DNA from: CAYVVD01 sp964454975
GTDB lineage: Bacteria > Bacteroidota > Ignavibacteria > Kapaibacteriales > UBA2268
Assembly (NCBI GenBank): GCA_964454975.1
Contig: CAYVVD010000006.1
Span: 1 to 64,000 of the forward strand
Length of the DNA stretch: 64,000 bases
Direction of reading: 5' to 3'
In this document: piece after piece, positions 17,344 through 26,755 of the stretch
Position numbering within the stretch: the first letter of the stretch is position 1
Layout of the letters: every line of letters begins with the position of its first letter
Position numbers and translations under genes: made by a program
The notes under the pieces: generated by a model
What the model was told of the DNA's origin: nothing
The model's input: only the letters and a program-made list of their open reading frames with translations
The model's database searches: none

Positions 17344-19401
17344 ATGGAATTCGAATTTGGAACAGGGAATTTATTGTTTGTAGTATTATTTATTGCAGCA
17401 TCGCTTTTTCTTGCAAAAAACATTTCAAGACTGATTTCTTATATCAAAGTTGCAAAACCGGATAACCGTTTTGAAAATATTGGAAAGCGCATAATCCACA
17501 CATTATCTGTTGCTATATTCCAATCGAAAATCCTGCGTGAGAAAAGCGCCGGAATGATACATGCCTTCATCTTCTGGGGGTTCCTTATTCTGCTCTTTGC
17601 AGCAGCGCAATCTGTATTTGAAGGATTGGGAGTCATTCATCCCTTTAATTGGCTCGGACCGGTTTTTTCTACGATAACAATACTCACAGACCTCTTCTGT
17701 TTGTTTGTAATAATAGCTGTAATTGGCGCATTGATGAGGCGTTTTGTAATTAAAGTACCACGCCTTCAACATAAAGACAATTCTGAAAATTTCGACGCTT
17801 TGTTCATCCTCGGGATGATTACAATAATAGTTTCGTCCCTTTTGGTTCAAAATGCAGCTGCAGTGAGGATGGAAGCTGATTCATCTTGGGCAGTTTACCC
17901 AATAGGTGAGATTTTAGCCGGAATTATCCCTGTTGGTTCAGCACAACTGATATTTGATATCTGCTGGTGGTTGCATATCCTGTTCATATTAGTATTCATG
18001 AACTACCTGCCCTATTCCAAGCATCTCCATGTATATACTTCTGTGCTGAATGTCTTTTTCTCACCAGTGGGACCTTCAAATAAACTTGAACCGATAGATT
18101 TTGAAGATGAAACTGCAGAAAAATTTGGTGTTGTAGATATAGAGGATTTCTCCTGGAAGACGATACTTGACGGCTATAGCTGTACGCACTGCGGGCGCTG
18201 CGACAGTGTTTGCCCGGCAAACCAGACAGGTAAGATTCTCTCTCCTCGCGAGATTATAGTACAGATTCGAAACCGTACCATGGAAATGGCACCAATCCTT
18301 GTTAAACAGCAAAAGGAAAAAGAAACTGCTGCGCAGGAAGGACGCGAACCGCGTGAGCTGAATTACACAGAGCAGGAACAAGAGATAATAAACAAAAAGC
18401 TTATTGGCGATTATATTAGCACGGCTGCGCTGTGGCAGTGTACGTCCTGCGGGGCTTGCATGCAGGAATGCCCGGTAAATATAGAACATGTGCCGGCTAT
18501 TGTCGGAATGCGCCGTAGTCTTGTTATGATGGAAGCCGATTTCCCGAATGAGCTTCAAGCGCCGTTTGGCAATTTTGAAACAAACTCAACGCCCTGGGCG
18601 TTTTCATCTGCGGAAAGAGCCGACTGGGCAGAGAGTACAGGTGTAAAAACAGCAGCTGAAAATCCTGATTTTGACATTCTCTTCTGGGTGGGGTGTTTTG
18701 GCAGTTTCGACGACAGGGCTAAGAAAATCTCCGTCGCATTCTCAAAACTAATGCAAAAAGCAAATATTGATTTTGCTATTCTCGGAACTGAAGAGCAATG
18801 TTCAGGCGACCCGGCCCGTCGCTCTGGTAACGAATACCTTGCCGATGCAATGGTGAAAATGAATATCGAAACAATGTCAAGGTATAATGTGAATAAGATT
18901 GTTACAACTTGCCCACACTGTTTTAATACATTGAAGAATGAATATCCTCAGTACGAAGGAAATTACGATGTTGTCCATCACAGCCAATTTCTGATGCAGC
19001 TAATAAAAGCCGGAAGACTGACCCTTCAGGGAGAGGCATCAAAATTATTAGATGTCGTATATCACGATTCTTGCTACATGGGCAGGTACAACGGAGTTTA
19101 TGATGAACCGCGTAATGTTATCAGCGGGATCCCCGGGTTAAAGCTGAAAGAACCGGACAGGACAAAATCACGCGGATTGTGCTGCGGCGCAGGCGGCGGG
19201 CAAATGTTCATGGAAGAAACGGAAGGCAAGCGTGTTAACATAGAGCGTACAGAAGAACTACTTGATTCAGGGGCTAATACTATTGCAGCTAACTGCCCCT
19301 TCTGTATGACTATGCTTAATGATGGCGTTAAGGCCAAAGAAAAAGAAGAAGATGTAAAAGTTAAGGATATAGCTGAGATATTGCTTGAGAATGTGAAGTA
19401 A
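17344..19401 (+). CDS. Membrane Fe-S oxidoreductase, probable ETF:menaquinone oxidoreductase (EtfD/EMO-like)
   Basis: A membrane-anchored electron-transfer protein of about 685 residues. The first 250 residues hold several membrane helices like the NarI/DUF3483 cytochrome-b-type domain. Then come two 4Fe-4S motifs, CTHCGRCDSVCPANQTG and CTSCGACMQECPVNIEHVP, and two CCG/HdrD-type cysteine domains (WVGCFGSFDD, TCPHCFNTL; YHDSCYMGRYN, LCCGAGGGQMF, NCPFCMTML). This architecture matches proteins that pass electrons from electron-transfer flavoprotein to menaquinone during fatty-acid oxidation. An acyl-CoA dehydrogenase lies 7 kb away. The ATG at 17344, with AGGGGCGG before it, is preferred over a TTG at 17320. 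Confidence 0.8.
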   Translation: MEFEFGTGNLLFVVLFIAASLFLAKNISRLISYIKVAKPDNRFENIGKRIIHTLSVAIFQSKILREKSAGMIHAFIFWGFLILLFAAAQSVFEGLGVIHPFNWLGPVFSTITILTDLFCLFVIIAVIGALMRRFVIKVPRLQHKDNSENFDALFILGMITIIVSSLLVQNAAAVRMEADSSWAVYPIGEILAGIIPVGSAQLIFDICWWLHILFILVFMNYLPYSKHLHVYTSVLNVFFSPVGPSNKLEPIDFEDETAEKFGVVDIEDFSWKTILDGYSCTHCGRCDSVCPANQTGKILSPREIIVQIRNRTMEMAPILVKQQKEKETAAQEGREPRELNYTEQEQEIINKKLIGDYISTAALWQCTSCGACMQECPVNIEHVPAIVGMRRSLVMMEADFPNELQAPFGNFETNSTPWAFSSAERADWAESTGVKTAAENPDFDILFWVGCFGSFDDRAKKISVAFSKLMQKANIDFAILGTEEQCSGDPARRSGNEYLADAMVKMNIETMSRYNVNKIVTTCPHCFNTLKNEYPQYEGNYDVVHHSQFLMQLIKAGRLTLQGEASKLLDVVYHDSCYMGRYNGVYDEPRNVISGIPGLKLKEPDRTKSRGLCCGAGGGQMFMEETEGKRVNIERTEELLDSGANTIAANCPFCMTMLNDGVKAKEKEEDVKVKDIAEILLENVK

Positions 19402-19412
19402 ATGTCTTTTAA

Positions 19413-19448
19413 ATTAGTAGAGCCGCAAATACTGGCGTCTCTACTAAT
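19413..19448. terminator. Inverted repeat between converging genes
   Basis: Perfect 10-bp arms ATTAGTAGAG (19413-19422) and CTCTACTAAT (19439-19448) lie between the stops of the Fe-S oxidoreductase and the AbgT transporter. The position suits a shared terminator. There is no strong T-run. Confidence 0.5.
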
Positions 19449-19456
19449 ACTAACTT

Positions 19457-20992
19457 TTATAACCCGCCTGTTTCAATAAACATCTTCGAATCCGGGCCGA
19501 CAGGGATTCCAAGCAGGAACCAGATTATTAAAAGAACAGACCAAATTATCAGGAATGTGAATGTATATGGAAGCATGGTCGCTATTAATGTCCCAATTCC
19601 GGATTTTTTGTCATACCTGTGCATAAAAGCAACTATCAAAGCAAAATACGACATCATAGGGGAAATGATATTTGTCGTTGAATCGCCTACACGATATGCC
19701 GCTTGAATCAATTCAGGCGAATAGCCCAGAAGCATGAACATCGGAATGAAAACCGGAGCCATTATTGCCCACTTTGCAGAAGCGCTTCCCATAACAAGAT
19801 TAATTACAGCAGACAAAACTACGAATGCAAGCATGAGTGGAATCGGGCCAAGCCCTGATGCTTTAAGCAGTTCTGCACCTTCGATTGCGAATATCAATCC
19901 CAGGTTCGTCCATTTAAAATAGGCAACAAACTGTGCCGCGAAAAACACCAGGACAATGTATATCCCAAGCGTTTCCATTGATTTGCCCATTCCCTTAATT
20001 ACATCGCTGTCGTTTTTGAATGTCCCCGCTCCCAGTCCGTATGCAATTCCCATTATCCCGGCGCTAAGGAAAATTATACCAACTATTCCTTCCATAAAGG
20101 GTGAACGTAGCAAACTGCCCGTTTCCGGATTTCGAAGGAATCCTGTGTCAAATATAGTTCCGGCAAGCAGGAAGAGTCCGAACAAAGCTCCTGCTATAAC
20201 AGCCCAGATAAGGCCTTTTCTCTCCTTTGAAGTTAACTGCTCTATATCCTCACCCCGGGTCTCACCTTCATATTTACCCAGCCTCGGAACAACAATTTTT
20301 TCAGTTACCCATGTACCTGCTATAGCAATAAAAAAGGTCGAAACAAACATGAAGTAGTAATTTGCTGCAGGATTGACAATATACTCCGGGTCAATAATTC
20401 TTGCTGCTTCTTCGGAAAGGCCAGCGAGTAGCGGATCAATGGTCCCAAGCAACAGATTTGCGCTGTAACCGCCGGATACACCTGCAAAAGCCGCTGCCAT
20501 ACCTGCTATTGGATGTCTGCCCATCGCAAGGAATATCACTGCACTTAATGGAACAAGCAGAACATACCCAACCTCGCTGGCAGTATTTGACAAAATACCT
20601 GAGAATACTATTACAAATGTAAGGAGCTTCTGAGGAGCAGAAAGTACCAGCAAACGAAGGCTGCTTCCTATAAGACCGCTTCCCTCGGCAATTCCTATTC
20701 CGAGCATGGCAACAAGTACAGTACCCAGGGGGGCAAATCCGGTAAAATTATCCACCATCTTTGTCAGCATCAGGTGGAGGCCTTCTTCGGATAGAAGATT
20801 AACAGGTGTAACCGTTTCGCCTGTACCGGGATGAACAACCGAGAGATCCGCCATGCTTGCAATCCAGGAAATAAATACCACAAGCACTGCAAAGAGAGCA
20901 AACAATGTAGCAGGATTTGGCAGCATATTGCCCAGTCTTTCAATAATTCCAAGGAACTTGTTCATCAATCCGGGTTTTCTCTTTTGGGCCAT
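19457..20992 (-). CDS. AbgT-family transporter (paralog 1)
   Basis: A 511-residue inner-membrane protein with about a dozen hydrophobic helices. It belongs to the AbgT family, whose members import p-aminobenzoyl-glutamate or, as in MtrF, export antimetabolites such as sulfonamides. Family features are GNMLPNPATLFALFA, GIGIAEGSGLIGSSLR, ILSNTASEVGYVLLVPL, GGYSANLLLGTIDPLLAG, VMGSASAKWAIMAPVFIPM and RVGDSTTNIISPMMSYF. Substrate and direction cannot be told from sequence. A second copy lies at 35603-37153. Confidence 0.88.
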   Translation of the reverse strand: MAQKRKPGLMNKFLGIIERLGNMLPNPATLFALFAVLVVFISWIASMADLSVVHPGTGETVTPVNLLSEEGLHLMLTKMVDNFTGFAPLGTVLVAMLGIGIAEGSGLIGSSLRLLVLSAPQKLLTFVIVFSGILSNTASEVGYVLLVPLSAVIFLAMGRHPIAGMAAAFAGVSGGYSANLLLGTIDPLLAGLSEEAARIIDPEYIVNPAANYYFMFVSTFFIAIAGTWVTEKIVVPRLGKYEGETRGEDIEQLTSKERKGLIWAVIAGALFGLFLLAGTIFDTGFLRNPETGSLLRSPFMEGIVGIIFLSAGIMGIAYGLGAGTFKNDSDVIKGMGKSMETLGIYIVLVFFAAQFVAYFKWTNLGLIFAIEGAELLKASGLGPIPLMLAFVVLSAVINLVMGSASAKWAIMAPVFIPMFMLLGYSPELIQAAYRVGDSTTNIISPMMSYFALIVAFMHRYDKKSGIGTLIATMLPYTFTFLIIWSVLLIIWFLLGIPVGPDSKMFIETGGL

Positions 20993-21185
20993 TTATCTAA
21001 GTGAATTCTTTAACAATCGGTTTATTCAAAGGCTAATAGACTTATCAGTCAAGGATTTATTTAATCAAATGTTCATTTTGGGTTTAGAGAGAATAATCTA
21101 AATTGAAATTGAATTCGTTTGAAGCTTCAGCATAAAAAATATTATAAAAGAGGTATTAATTAGTGAATAAATATTAATTAAATAA

Positions 21186-21860
21186 ACAGTATTTGACGAG
21201 CTTTTAACAGACAGTATTTACTATTGTGCAAGCTCATTTGAAATAAAGTATCATCAATTAAATGACGTATTTACATGCAAGTTCAATTATGGGCCAATTG
21301 GTTACAATGAAACTGTTGAATTTATGCAAGTTGGTTTGTATGATAATAATGGTAACTATTTATATACGCTATTTAGTATGACAGAGGACGAGATTCGCGA
21401 ATTTGGGAAAACAACGTTTCCATCTGTGACAGAACTTGGTATAGGTAAATTTGCTGTGGCATACCCTGGATCTCCAAAAATAATTATATGCAGCTTGGAA
21501 GGTAGCAAATACAAGAAAGAGTATCTTTTGCTTAAAGAAGTCAATGCCAATGATTTTGGCTCTGATGAAATTGAATTGACAGATGATAAAGAGTCAATAA
21601 TAATCAAAGGCATCTATGCAAAAAATGAAACCACAGCCATTGTTCATTTCTTAAAATTGGTAGGGAATAAAATAAAGAATCTGATTCATTAAGAATATAA
21701 ATTAATTTCCGGAGAAGTAATTTCTTCAGAAGAAATAGAAACCTGTTTTGGAAATCAATGTGTAATATACAGCGCATATTCCAAACAAGAGGATGCTATA
21801 CAATTTATCTTAAGAGATAATAAGGAAGATGGCCTTTATTACATGGAAGTAAAATTATGA
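21186..21860 (+). pseudogene. Broken gene with in-frame stop, possibly a beta-propeller protein remnant
   Basis: One reading frame stays open from 21186 to 21860 except for a single TAA at 21690-21692. The 5' part (through an internal ATG at 21324) reads VGLYDNNGNYLYTLFS, FPSVTELGIGKFAVAYPGS, VNANDFGSDEIELTDD. After the stop it continues EYKLISGEVISSEEIETCFG and SKQEDAIQFILRDN with no ATG, GTG or TTG near its beginning, so it cannot be a separate gene. No start codon or signal peptide survives upstream; a TAA precedes at 21183. The pattern weakly recalls 6-bladed propeller lipoproteins of Bacteroidota. Its final TGA overlaps the next gene's ATG, so the two were once one operon. Confidence 0.6.
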
Positions 21861-22300
21861 AATATTCAGTAATTATAATTTTCGTTCTATTAGTTGCTTT
21901 TCAAAGAAGCGAAAATATTAACTTACCCAAAAAAGTAGGGCTGAAAAAGGGGGAGTTATTATGCGTTTTATATTATAAACTTGGCTCATGCGAGAAGTGT
22001 TTTTATAATGCCCTTTTTGGGGAGGATTTAGATAAATCTGAAACAAATCCTGGAATTAGATTGCTTGCTATTGTAGGATGTAACAGGGACAGGGAATTAG
22101 AGATTTTCAGGAAGAATTTTAACTGGAAGCACGATGTAATAGCCGATAAAGGTTTCACCATTAAAGACTACTATAAGTTTGATTCAGATATAGATTTTCT
22201 TGTTCTAAACTCTCAAAATAAAATTCTATATAATGCAAAATGGAACTCATTAAACGATATAAAAAAGTCAGTAGAATCTTTAATTAAATTGCGAAAGTAA
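21857..22300 (+). CDS. Exported thioredoxin-like protein
   Basis: A 147-residue protein with an N-terminal hydrophobic signal (YSVIIIFVLLVAF) and a thioredoxin-like layout. It has a single CxxC in LGSCEKCFYNALF, RLLAIVGCNRD, an FRKNFNWKHDVIADKGF stretch as in TlpA/peroxiredoxin folds, and FLVLNSQNKILYNAKW. It probably acts outside the cytoplasm in thiol chemistry, but the family is not certain. Its ATG overlaps the stop of the broken gene upstream (ATGA), so its normal translation partner is damaged. Low GC like its neighbour. Confidence 0.55.
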   Translation: MKYSVIIIFVLLVAFQRSENINLPKKVGLKKGELLCVLYYKLGSCEKCFYNALFGEDLDKSETNPGIRLLAIVGCNRDRELEIFRKNFNWKHDVIADKGFTIKDYYKFDSDIDFLVLNSQNKILYNAKWNSLNDIKKSVESLIKLRK

Positions 22301-22336
22301 TTTAGTGAGAAAACTATTTCGCAGCATAAGTATGTT

Positions 22337-22705
22337 TTACTTTACCATCACCAGATGCGATACACATCTCCCGCAGTCCGACGATCCGAAGAGGGAGTGG
22401 GGGAATACTGCTCCATTCTGCAATGCTACAGCTTCATTAAGTTTACATTCTATGCGTTTTTCGGATTGAAATCTTTTGACCTCGACTATTTCAGTATGTG
22501 GGGAAGCCAGCAAGTAATCAATGTGCCAGTGTAGCTTTTTCTCTTTGCGAAGGTGTCGGGCAACACGGGCACCCAGGTTGCTCATTGCACTTCCGGTGTA
22601 AATGTACAATCCCTTAACAAATTGTAATTCCCCAAGCGCACCGATTTTGATTTTGCAATCTTCTTTTACTTTGATTACGAGCTGGTAAGCTCCGGTGTCA
22701 TGCAT
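22337..22705 (-). CDS. DUF123 / GIY-YIG-like nuclease family protein
   Basis: A 122-residue protein of the DUF123 family, related to GIY-YIG endonucleases. Diagnostic stretches are GAYQLVIKV, FVKGLYIYTGSAMSNLGARV, RHLRKEKKLHWHIDYLL, and a cysteine-rich end SSDCGRCVSHL. Such genes are often linked to endonuclease III-type repair. Its start overlaps the SDR gene by eight bases; it is the last gene of the minus-strand operon starting at 26635. Confidence 0.85.
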   Translation of the reverse strand: MHDTGAYQLVIKVKEDCKIKIGALGELQFVKGLYIYTGSAMSNLGARVARHLRKEKKLHWHIDYLLASPHTEIVEVKRFQSEKRIECKLNEAVALQNGAVFPHSLFGSSDCGRCVSHLVMVK

Positions 22706-23474
22706 CTTTAGGCCTGCGGTTAATCATTGTCCCCGGCTTTGAGCCTGCAATAGCTTCATATATGAAATTTGGAGTGATGCGTGCAAGGTTTGACAGAATT
22801 ACAATAGGCCATGGGAAGCTGATTCTCTTTTTGCCTTGTGCGATTCCATTTGTAATTTTTCTTGCTGCTCTATCTGCATTCTGAACAAAAGGCATGAAGA
22901 AGTTGTTTTTCTTTATCATGTCTGTATCAACCCAACCTGGTTTAATTGTGATTATTTCAATACCTGTTGATTTTAGCTCTATCCTTGCTCCTTCAAGGAT
23001 GTGGGACAGGGCTGTTTTGCTTGAGCAATACACAGCAGAGCCGGGAAAACCTCTTGCTTCAGCAAGCGAGCCAACTCCTGCTATTTTTCCATAACCCTGA
23101 GCTTTCATTATAGGTACAAGAGCCTCGATGAAGTAAACAACGCCGAATATATTTACACCGTATATCTTGTGAAAGAGCATTGAATCAGGCTCTTCAAACC
23201 AATGATTCCCGCCCACGCCGGCATTTAAAACAGCAATATCAATAGTTTTAAATTTCTTCCTGGCATATTCAACTGCGTTGATGACATCATTCTTTATAGA
23301 AACATCGCACTTTTTGATAAATGTTTCCAATCCTTCTTTGCCTAATCTTTCCTGGTGTGCATTAAGGAGTTCTTCATTTCTGGCAAGCATCAGTACCTTG
23401 TTTCCCTGCTTTGCATACCTGTCGGCCACAGCTTTGCCAATTCCCTTGCTTGCGCCGGTTATGATTATGTTCAT
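22698..23474 (-). CDS. Short-chain dehydrogenase/reductase
   Basis: A 258-residue classical SDR: dinucleotide-binding TGASKGIGKAVADRYA, LNAGVGG, catalytic Ser in AGVGSLAEARG and Tyr-x3-Lys in YCSSKTALS, then KPGWVDTDM. It reduces or oxidises an unidentified carbonyl or alcohol with NAD(P). A C-terminal hydrophobic stretch (FPWPIVILSNLARITPNFI) resembles membrane-associated SDRs. It follows the DASS transporter gene by seven bases and overlaps the DUF123 gene. Confidence 0.87.
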   Translation of the reverse strand: MNIIITGASKGIGKAVADRYAKQGNKVLMLARNEELLNAHQERLGKEGLETFIKKCDVSIKNDVINAVEYARKKFKTIDIAVLNAGVGGNHWFEEPDSMLFHKIYGVNIFGVVYFIEALVPIMKAQGYGKIAGVGSLAEARGFPGSAVYCSSKTALSHILEGARIELKSTGIEIITIKPGWVDTDMIKKNNFFMPFVQNADRAARKITNGIAQGKKRISFPWPIVILSNLARITPNFIYEAIAGSKPGTMINRRPKDA

Positions 23475-23481
23475 TACGCCC

Positions 23482-24996
23482 CTACTTATTCATCCATGCA
23501 GGAATTTCATTTAAATTTATCCCGAATACAAACGTACCGAGAATATAAAAAATTGCACTAATAAGCAATACACCAACCAAGTTCATAATAATCCCCGCTC
23601 TTATCATTTCACCAATTGTTATTCTGCCGGAACTGAATACAATTGCATTAGGTGGTGTAGCTACAGGCAGCATAAATGCAAATGAAGCTGATATAGTTGC
23701 AGGAATCATTAATATCAAGGGATTTATGTCTAATGTTACTGAAATTGATGCAAGAATCGGCAGTATTGTGTGCGTGGTAGCTGTGTTGGATGTCAACTCT
23801 GTAAGGAATGTCAGGCCAATACAAACTGCAACAGTCATTAAAAAAACCGGTATGCCGCTCATACCTTCAAAATAGTTGCCAATCTGAACTGATAAGCCAG
23901 AATCCTGGAATCCCTTTGCAATAGCAAAACCACCTCCAAAAAGCAGGATAATATCCCAGGGAATTTTATTAAATGCTGTATTATCTTGGATAAATCCTTT
24001 TTTATTTTTAGAGGGAATCAGGAATAACAATAATGCTGAAAATATTGCCACAGTCCCGTCATCAATCAAATCTTCATTTGGAATGAGTGAAGACCAACCA
24101 TCAATTTCAATAAAACCAAAGTTCAAAGGTTTACGGAAAATCCAGAGTAATCCTGTTAATGTTAGAACTGCAAAAACTACCTTCTCTTCATATTTGGTTT
24201 TCCCAAGCGATTTGTATTCATCATCAACTATTGATTTATCAATTTTCAGCAATGGGTCCGGTTTGTAGAGTAGTTTTGTAATCAGGAACCAGCAGAATAA
24301 CATCATTACAAGAGCAAGAGGGAATCCATGAATAATCCACTGGCCAAATGTTATTTCAGGAGCATCGGGGAATGAAATCGAATATATTCTTAGGAAAGCC
24401 AGGTTCGGAGCTGTCCCGACTAATGTTGCAATGCCGCCGATAGATGAAGCATAAGCGATACCCAACATCAATGCAACTGCAAATGCGTGGGTCTTTTTAT
24501 TATCGAAAATTTCTTCAAGTTTATAAATGATTGCAAGGCCTATCGGTAGCATCATTAGCGTCGTTGCCGTGTTCGATATAAACATGGACATCAGCAGGCA
24601 GGAAATCATAAAGCCGAAAATAATTGCACCGGGACTGCCACCAATAGATTTAATAATCAGAAGTGACACTCTCTTGTGGAGATTCCACTTTTCCATTGCA
24701 ATTGCTATCATAAAGCCACCGAGGAACAGGAAAATAATGCTGTTGAAATATACTCCGGCTGTTTCCTGGACACTAAGAATTCCGAGCAAGGGGAAAAAGA
24801 CAACCGGAAAAATAGCTGTAGCAGCAAGGGGGATTGCCTCTGTCATCCAAAGTGCAGCCATAAGCGCTGCAATTGCTGCCATATTGTTGGCTGTCGGGTT
24901 CGGTATCGGTTGAAAAGCAAGAATTGAAACAAAAAGCGCTATACCAAGCGCCAGGCCGGTTTTCCCGGCAATTGTGATACCTTCTTTATTTTGCAT
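23482..24996 (-). CDS. DASS-family (SLC13) anion/dicarboxylate:sodium symporter
   Basis: A 504-residue membrane transporter of the divalent anion:sodium symporter family (VcINDY/CitT type). Both substrate-binding SNT motifs are present: FISNTATTLMMLP and ELTSNTATTHTILP, together with WMTEAIPLAATAIFPVVFFP and FLFLGGFMIAIAMEKW. Likely substrates are C4-dicarboxylates such as succinate or malate. Its ATG at 24996 lies 58 bases inside the end of the dehydratase gene, an unusually long overlap that suggests coupled translation. Confidence 0.9.
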   Translation of the reverse strand: MQNKEGITIAGKTGLALGIALFVSILAFQPIPNPTANNMAAIAALMAALWMTEAIPLAATAIFPVVFFPLLGILSVQETAGVYFNSIIFLFLGGFMIAIAMEKWNLHKRVSLLIIKSIGGSPGAIIFGFMISCLLMSMFISNTATTLMMLPIGLAIIYKLEEIFDNKKTHAFAVALMLGIAYASSIGGIATLVGTAPNLAFLRIYSISFPDAPEITFGQWIIHGFPLALVMMLFCWFLITKLLYKPDPLLKIDKSIVDDEYKSLGKTKYEEKVVFAVLTLTGLLWIFRKPLNFGFIEIDGWSSLIPNEDLIDDGTVAIFSALLLFLIPSKNKKGFIQDNTAFNKIPWDIILLFGGGFAIAKGFQDSGLSVQIGNYFEGMSGIPVFLMTVAVCIGLTFLTELTSNTATTHTILPILASISVTLDINPLILMIPATISASFAFMLPVATPPNAIVFSSGRITIGEMIRAGIIMNLVGVLLISAIFYILGTFVFGINLNEIPAWMNK

Positions 24997-25946
24997 TTGT
25001 TATCCCAGGGGAGTTTTTCCAGGTCAACATTTCCACCGGAAAGAATAATAGCAACTTTTTTACCTTTAAACAAGCCCGGGTATTTAAGCACGATAGCGAG
25101 TGCAACTGCCGATGAAGGCTCAACAATGATTTTCATTCGCTCCCAGATCAGCTTCATAGAGCTAATAATCAAATCATCCGGTGCAGTTAGTATATCATTG
25201 ATATTTTTCTGAATGATTGCAAAGTTCAAATCCCCGAGTGAAGTTAGCAGGCCATCGCATACAGTATCAGGATTGACAGATGGAACAATGTTGCCTGTTT
25301 TGAAAGAGCGCATAGCATCATCGGCTCCTTCAGGCTCAGCCGCAATTATTTGAGTGTGAGGAGATAATTTCCTGGTCGAGATGCTTGTACCGCTTAGTAA
25401 ACCACCTCCGCCTACAGGCGCAATCATAAAATCAGGATTACTGATGATATCCAATAATTCTAAAGCAGCAGTTCCCTGACCGGCAATAACATAAGAATTG
25501 TTGTAGGGGTGTACAAGCTCCGAGCCCGTATCCCGGATAACTTCCTCAAGCGTATCTTCCCTTGCCTGCAAAGTTGGCTCACAGTAATAGATTGAAGCCC
25601 CATAACCGGCAACGGCATTTTTCTTGACGATTGGTGAGTTGGAAGGCATCACAATATGTGCTTCCATCCCGTTCATTTCTGCAGCTAATGCGAGCGCCTG
25701 AGCATGGTTTCCAGAAGAATGAGTAGCTACTTTTTTTATTGAGGAATTTTCCTTTAGATTCAGAACTGCATTTGTGGCGCCGCGGAATTTAAAGGCTCCG
25801 ACTTTCTGGAAATTTTCACATTTGAAAAATATCTCGCAACCGGCAATCTCATTAATACTTTTTGATGTAATGACCGGTGTTTTATGCACAAAATCCGCAA
25901 TACGCTCGTGGGCTTTGAAAACATCTTTGAATTCAGGTATTTGCAT
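24939..25946 (-). CDS. PLP-dependent threonine/serine dehydratase (or serine racemase)
   Basis: A fold-type II PLP enzyme of 335 residues that deaminates threonine or serine to 2-oxobutyrate or pyruvate, or racemises serine. The PLP lysine is in KVGAFKFRGATN, the phosphate loop is PVGGGGLLSGTSI, and HSSGNHAQALALAA is conserved. There is no C-terminal ACT regulatory domain, which separates it from biosynthetic IlvA and places it with TdcB/serine racemase types. Its start shares one base with the DUF1573 stop (TAATG). The coupled dicarboxylate transporter downstream suggests an amino-acid catabolic unit. Confidence 0.88.
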   Translation of the reverse strand: MQIPEFKDVFKAHERIADFVHKTPVITSKSINEIAGCEIFFKCENFQKVGAFKFRGATNAVLNLKENSSIKKVATHSSGNHAQALALAAEMNGMEAHIVMPSNSPIVKKNAVAGYGASIYYCEPTLQAREDTLEEVIRDTGSELVHPYNNSYVIAGQGTAALELLDIISNPDFMIAPVGGGGLLSGTSISTRKLSPHTQIIAAEPEGADDAMRSFKTGNIVPSVNPDTVCDGLLTSLGDLNFAIIQKNINDILTAPDDLIISSMKLIWERMKIIVEPSSAVALAIVLKYPGLFKGKKVAIILSGGNVDLEKLPWDNKCKIKKVSQLPGKPAWRLV

Positions 25947-26635
25947 TAGTTTTGGTTCGGGTAAAACTCACCCCATACTCTTAGCTCGATAACGGGGACT
26001 TCCTCGCTGTCTGTTTTAATTGCTACCGTCCCTTTAGTTCTTCCCGGTGAAGTGGCTACGTACTCAGCAACTACACTCTGACTAGTTTTGGGTGCAATGA
26101 CCATCCCTTCTTTTATATTGAGTTTCAATGTTTTAAGAGTTGATTCAATTTTAATTATCTTAATAGGCTTATCTGTGTTGTTTGTTAATGTAACATTGGA
26201 GATCACTTTTTTGCCGACATTTGATTTTCCAAAACCAAAATAAGATGGAAATGCTCTTAACGGAACAAAGACTTCGAATTTAAGGTAGAGTGTTTTGCGC
26301 CTGTTTTCAGGATCATTCGTAGATAAATATATATCTTTTTTTTGCTTTCCAAATGAGTCTTCAATTTCAACAGCTACAGGCAGAGTTGCATACCCACCGG
26401 GTTCAATTCTGTCTTTTTCGAGTGGTGCAGTAGTGCATCCGCATGTTTTTTTGACAGAGTAGATACGAAGTGTATCATTACCCCTGTTATAAATTTTGAA
26501 AACATGTTTAAGAGCCTCGTCTCCGGGTTTGACAATCCCCCAGTTTTTTTCATATCCACCCTCAATGACCATCTTGGGCTGGGCATCCATTATTCCTATA
26601 CTAAATATGAATGCAATAAATAATAGCCTTTTCAT
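25946..26635 (-). CDS. DUF1573-domain secreted protein
   Basis: About 229 residues. A signal peptide (KRLLFIAFIFSIGIMDA) is followed by a DUF1573 immunoglobulin-like domain with the hallmark VKKTCGCTTAPL, and a second similar beta domain (NVTLTNNTDKPIKI). Function unknown; such proteins are common in Bacteroidota envelopes. The ATG at 26635 is chosen over a TTG one codon earlier because GGAGG lies nine bases before it. It is first in the five-gene minus-strand operon. Confidence 0.85.
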   Translation of the reverse strand: MKRLLFIAFIFSIGIMDAQPKMVIEGGYEKNWGIVKPGDEALKHVFKIYNRGNDTLRIYSVKKTCGCTTAPLEKDRIEPGGYATLPVAVEIEDSFGKQKKDIYLSTNDPENRRKTLYLKFEVFVPLRAFPSYFGFGKSNVGKKVISNVTLTNNTDKPIKIIKIESTLKTLKLNIKEGMVIAPKTSQSVVAEYVATSPGRTKGTVAIKTDSEEVPVIELRVWGEFYPNQN

Positions 26636-26755
26636 CAATTATTCCTCCGGTAGCCTTTATTATATATACTTTTAATTTCTCTAATTGTTATATTAAACAC
26701 AAATTTCGACGTTTGTTTACATAAAAGCTTGATTAAATATTGATGAGGAACGAAG

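Noticed and set aside
21101..21183. Possible short exported peptide (NVEALA-like) before the broken gene
   Set aside because: NSFEASA is followed at once by a stop and preceded by a close in-frame stop, so no peptide gene can be built.
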